Part shown: positions 11,614 to 13,137 of the stretch, piece after piece
Layout of the letters: each line of letters begins with the position of its first letter
Position numbering within the stretch: position 1 is the first letter of the stretch
Source: JBHIAG01 sp046758465
GTDB taxonomy: Bacteria; Acidobacteriota; Terriglobia; Acidiferrales; 2-02-FULL-67-57
Assembly: GCA_046758465.1 (NCBI GenBank)
Contig: JBHIAG010000063.1
Location: 1 to 13,137, forward strand
Reading direction: 5' to 3'
DNA length: 13,137 nucleotides
The notes under the pieces: model-generated
What the model saw: only the letters and a program-made list of their open reading frames with translations
Told to the model about the DNA's origin: nothing
Databases searched by the model: none
Position numbers and translations under genes: made by a program

Positions 11614-12921
11614 ATGCCGCGGTTCGACTTCGCTCACCACAGGCAGCTTGCCCGCCGTGGGGGGCTGGCCTCCTATGCGATGGCAGAGGAGCGCAGCCAG
11701 GGGCGGCGCTCGCCGGAACCCGCACATCCCTATCGCAGCGAATACCAGCGCGACCGCGACCGCATCGTGCATTCGCGGGCTTTTCGGCGGCTGGAAGCCA
11801 AGACCCAGGTCTTTACCCGTCGCTTCTCGGACCACTTTCGCAACCGGCTGACGCATACCTTAGAGGTGTCGCAGATTGCGCGCACGATTGGCGGGGCACT
11901 GGGGTTGAACGTGGACTTGTGCGAGGCGCTGGCGCTGGCTCATGACATCGGCCACCCGCCCTTTGCGCATGCCGGGGAGAGCCGGCTGGACGAGTTGATG
12001 CAGGCGCACGGCGACAGCTTTGACCACAATTTGCACGCGTTGCGTATCGTAGAGAATTTTGAGCAGCGCTACGCCGATTTTCCGGGCCTGAACCTGACCT
12101 TTGAGGTGCGCGAAGGGCTCATCAAGCATTCGCGCGACTACGATCCGGCGCGCTTTCCCGAGCTGGCCCGCCAAGGCGGGCTGGCCGAGTATTGGCTGGA
12201 GCGCCAGCCGCCGCTCGAAAGCCAGCTCATCGATCTGGCCGACGAGGTTGCCTACAACACTGCCGACCTGGATGACGGCTACGAGGCCAAGCTGCTCGAC
12301 TTTGAAACGGTAGTGGCAGCCACGCCGCTGGTGCGGGCGATTTTCGCCGCTGTCCGGGGCCGCTATCCGCGGGCGCCGGAGAAGCTGCAATTCAACGAGA
12401 CGCTCAAGCGGGTGATTGACCGTTTGGTAACCGACCTGATTGAGAGCACGCGCACGCAGCTTGCAGGCGAAGGCATCGAGACGCTGGAGGCGGTGCGGAA
12501 TTTTCCCCGGCGGCTGGTGGGTTTCAGCGCGCCGGTGGCGGAGGAAAATCGCCAACTGAAGCGGTTTCTTTTCGAGCGGCTCTACTCCCATCCGAGCTTG
12601 GTCGCGGAACGGGAACAGGCGGTGAAGGCGCTGGGAGACCTTTTCCAGTTCTATCTGGAGCATCCCGAGCGTCTGCCACGCTTCTACTTTGAGAAGACAC
12701 GTACGGCCCGCCGCCCCTACGGGCACCGAAGCCCTTCGGGGCGCAGGCGCCCGAAGGCTCTGGGCCTACGCCCACCGAAGGGCTCCGGCCCACAGGTGGG
12801 CCGCAGGGCGGAGCCCGTGCACCGGGTGGTCTGCGACTACATTGCCGGGATGACCGACACCTACGTCTTCCGCCAACACCGCGAACTGTTCGAGCCCTCC
12901 ACCAGCCGGCGCGGCCAATAA
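11614..12921 (+). CDS. dgt: dGTPase-family deoxynucleoside triphosphate triphosphohydrolase with an in-frame repeat insert
   Basis: The 435-residue HD hydrolase splits dNTPs, typically dGTP, into the deoxynucleoside and triphosphate. Metal-binding residues are H81 (RLTHTLEVSQ), H110-D111 (AHDIGHPPFAHAGE) and D210 (IDLADEVAYNTAD). HSRAFRRLEAKTQVF before them and VCDYIAGMTDTY near the C-terminus are family signatures. Residues about 365-398, rich in Arg, Pro and Gly, are encoded by palindromic repeat DNA and separate FYFEKTRT from EPVHRVVCDYIAGMTD, which are normally almost adjacent; without them the protein would have about 400 residues. The frame is kept, so the enzyme may still work with a surface loop. 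ATG 11614 gives the expected GGLASYA-type N-terminus, but the Shine-Dalgarno is poor (AGAGG only 2 bases away) and a TAAGAT box (11601-11606) lies very close, so a leaderless mRNA is possible. Confidence 0.9.
   Translation: MPRFDFAHHRQLARRGGLASYAMAEERSQGRRSPEPAHPYRSEYQRDRDRIVHSRAFRRLEAKTQVFTRRFSDHFRNRLTHTLEVSQIARTIGGALGLNVDLCEALALAHDIGHPPFAHAGESRLDELMQAHGDSFDHNLHALRIVENFEQRYADFPGLNLTFEVREGLIKHSRDYDPARFPELARQGGLAEYWLERQPPLESQLIDLADEVAYNTADLDDGYEAKLLDFETVVAATPLVRAIFAAVRGRYPRAPEKLQFNETLKRVIDRLVTDLIESTRTQLAGEGIETLEAVRNFPRRLVGFSAPVAEENRQLKRFLFERLYSHPSLVAEREQAVKALGDLFQFYLEHPERLPRFYFEKTRTARRPYGHRSPSGRRRPKALGLRPPKGSGPQVGRRAEPVHRVVCDYIAGMTDTYVFRQHRELFEPSTSRRGQ
12703..12816 (+). repeat. GC-rich palindromic repeat element inserted in frame in dgt
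   Basis: The stretch contains three perfect palindromes with 2-base centres: CCGAAG-CC-CTTCGG (12726-12739), GGGCGC-AG-GCGCCC (12739-12752) and GGCCCAC-AG-GTGGGCC (12787-12802). The last is enclosed by GGGCTCCG (12780-12787) and CGGAGCCC (12809-12816). Two imperfect 24-base direct repeats, 12716-12739 and 12765-12788, share CCTACG and CACCGAAG at a 49-base period. The outer borders are inferred from where dGTPase homology stops and resumes. There is no T tract, so these are not terminators. Confidence 0.7.
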
Positions 12922-12938
12922 CCCAGTGGCTGGGGCTG

Positions 12939-12974
12939 CTGGGCCCCGTGGCGCAGCGCGGCACAGGGTTGAAC
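12939..12974 (+). repeat. 36-bp direct repeat, copy 1, containing a hairpin
   Basis: This copy matches 13083-13118 at 35 of 36 positions; the period is 144 bases. Inside it, bases 12944-12968 fold into a hairpin (arms CCCCGTG and CACAGGG, inner GCGCAGCGCGG) with one C-A mismatch. It begins 18 bases after the dgt stop codon. Confidence 0.85.
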
Positions 12975-12987
12975 GGAGATGATGCGT

Positions 12988-13009
12988 CCCGGTGGCGGGT
13001 GCCACCGGG
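12988..13009. repeat. Perfect 9-bp hairpin in the dgt downstream region
   Basis: CCCGGTGGC (12988-12996) and GCCACCGGG (13001-13009) are perfectly complementary around the loop GGGT. No T run follows on either strand, so it does not look like a standard terminator. It lies between the two 36-bp repeats and is probably part of the same repeat unit. Confidence 0.7.
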
Positions 13010-13082
13010 CTCGGCGGCAGAGCGCAGAGCTGCAACCCAGTCGCGCAGCGCGGGGCCGCTGGGCCAACCCGCCGTGGCCCGT

Positions 13083-13118
13083 CTGGGCCCTGTGGCGCAG
13101 CGCGGCACAGGGTTGAAC
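13083..13118 (+). repeat. 36-bp direct repeat, copy 2, containing a perfect-arm hairpin
   Basis: The second copy differs from 12939-12974 by one base, which makes the 7-bp arms CCCTGTG and CACAGGG (13088-13112) fully complementary. The core GCGCAGCGCGG occurs three times in this tail: 12951-12961, 13043-13053 and 13095-13105. Apart from these repeats I see no gene in 12922-13137. Confidence 0.85.
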
Positions 13119-13137
13119 TCTTGTATGGCTTGGCGGG

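Noticed and set aside
11860..12726. Minus-strand open frame of 288 codons opposite dgt
   Set aside because: It is a shadow of the conserved HD hydrolase and has no SD or domain pattern.
12726..12816. Transcription terminators or attenuators inside dgt
   Set aside because: The hairpins have no following T tract and lie within a continuous coding frame.
12939..13118. CRISPR array
   Set aside because: There are only two full repeat copies, 144 bases apart, with palindromes in the intervening DNA and no cas genes.

Overview
The window looks like chromosomal DNA of a high-GC Gram-negative bacterium. An outer-membrane receptor tail ending in Trp, a CHASE2 adenylate cyclase, a cyclic-nucleotide-binding secretion ATPase and an HD-GYP phosphodiesterase together suggest Acidobacteriota or a deltaproteobacterial-type lineage. 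This placement is an inference from gene style, not a proven assignment. Most genes are clearly GC-rich (one sampled 60-base line of dgt is 68% GC). Two segments, rmuC and the arsM pair, are visibly AT-richer (sampled lines 42% and 45%) and may have been acquired separately.

Layout. Bases 2-52 hold the last codons of an outer-membrane barrel gene, followed by a rho-independent terminator. On the minus strand follow rmuC (112-1203) and a GAF/HD-GYP protein (1251-3179). A 207-base divergent intergenic region contains a near-consensus sigma70 promoter (TTGCCA-N16-TATAAT). It drives a plus-strand pair: a cNMP-binding-domain/PilB-GspE-type ATPase (3387-5561) and, 24 bases later, a CHASE2 adenylate cyclase (5586-8198). 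A convergent secreted DUF885-like metalloprotein (8215-9510, minus) follows. It is divergent from a single-pass TPR protein (9681-10406), with back-to-back TTGACA boxes between them. Next comes a small AT-richer unit: a 43-residue desulforedoxin-like protein (10442-10573) and the arsenite methyltransferase arsM (10593-11426). The window ends with a dGTPase-family gene (11614-12921) interrupted in frame by a GC-rich palindromic repeat, and then a repeat-rich non-coding tail.

How the genes may work together. The central block (1251-8198) reads as a second-messenger module. A cyclase with adenine-type catalytic residues (cAMP predicted) sits directly downstream of a pilus/secretion ATPase carrying a cyclic-nucleotide-binding domain, and a c-di-GMP phosphodiesterase candidate is divergently transcribed from the same intergenic region. 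The simplest model is that the cyclase senses a periplasmic signal and its product tunes the ATPase. Two of the three proteins carry large insertions inside their catalytic domains. The HD-GYP domain has about 110 extra residues between its metal-binding segments. The cyclase domain contains a roughly 80-residue insert that aligns without gaps to the DNA-binding domain IV of the replication initiator DnaA, but lacks the residues that read the DnaA box. This nested DnaA-like insert is the most unusual feature of the window. The in-frame palindromic repeat in dgt is the second.
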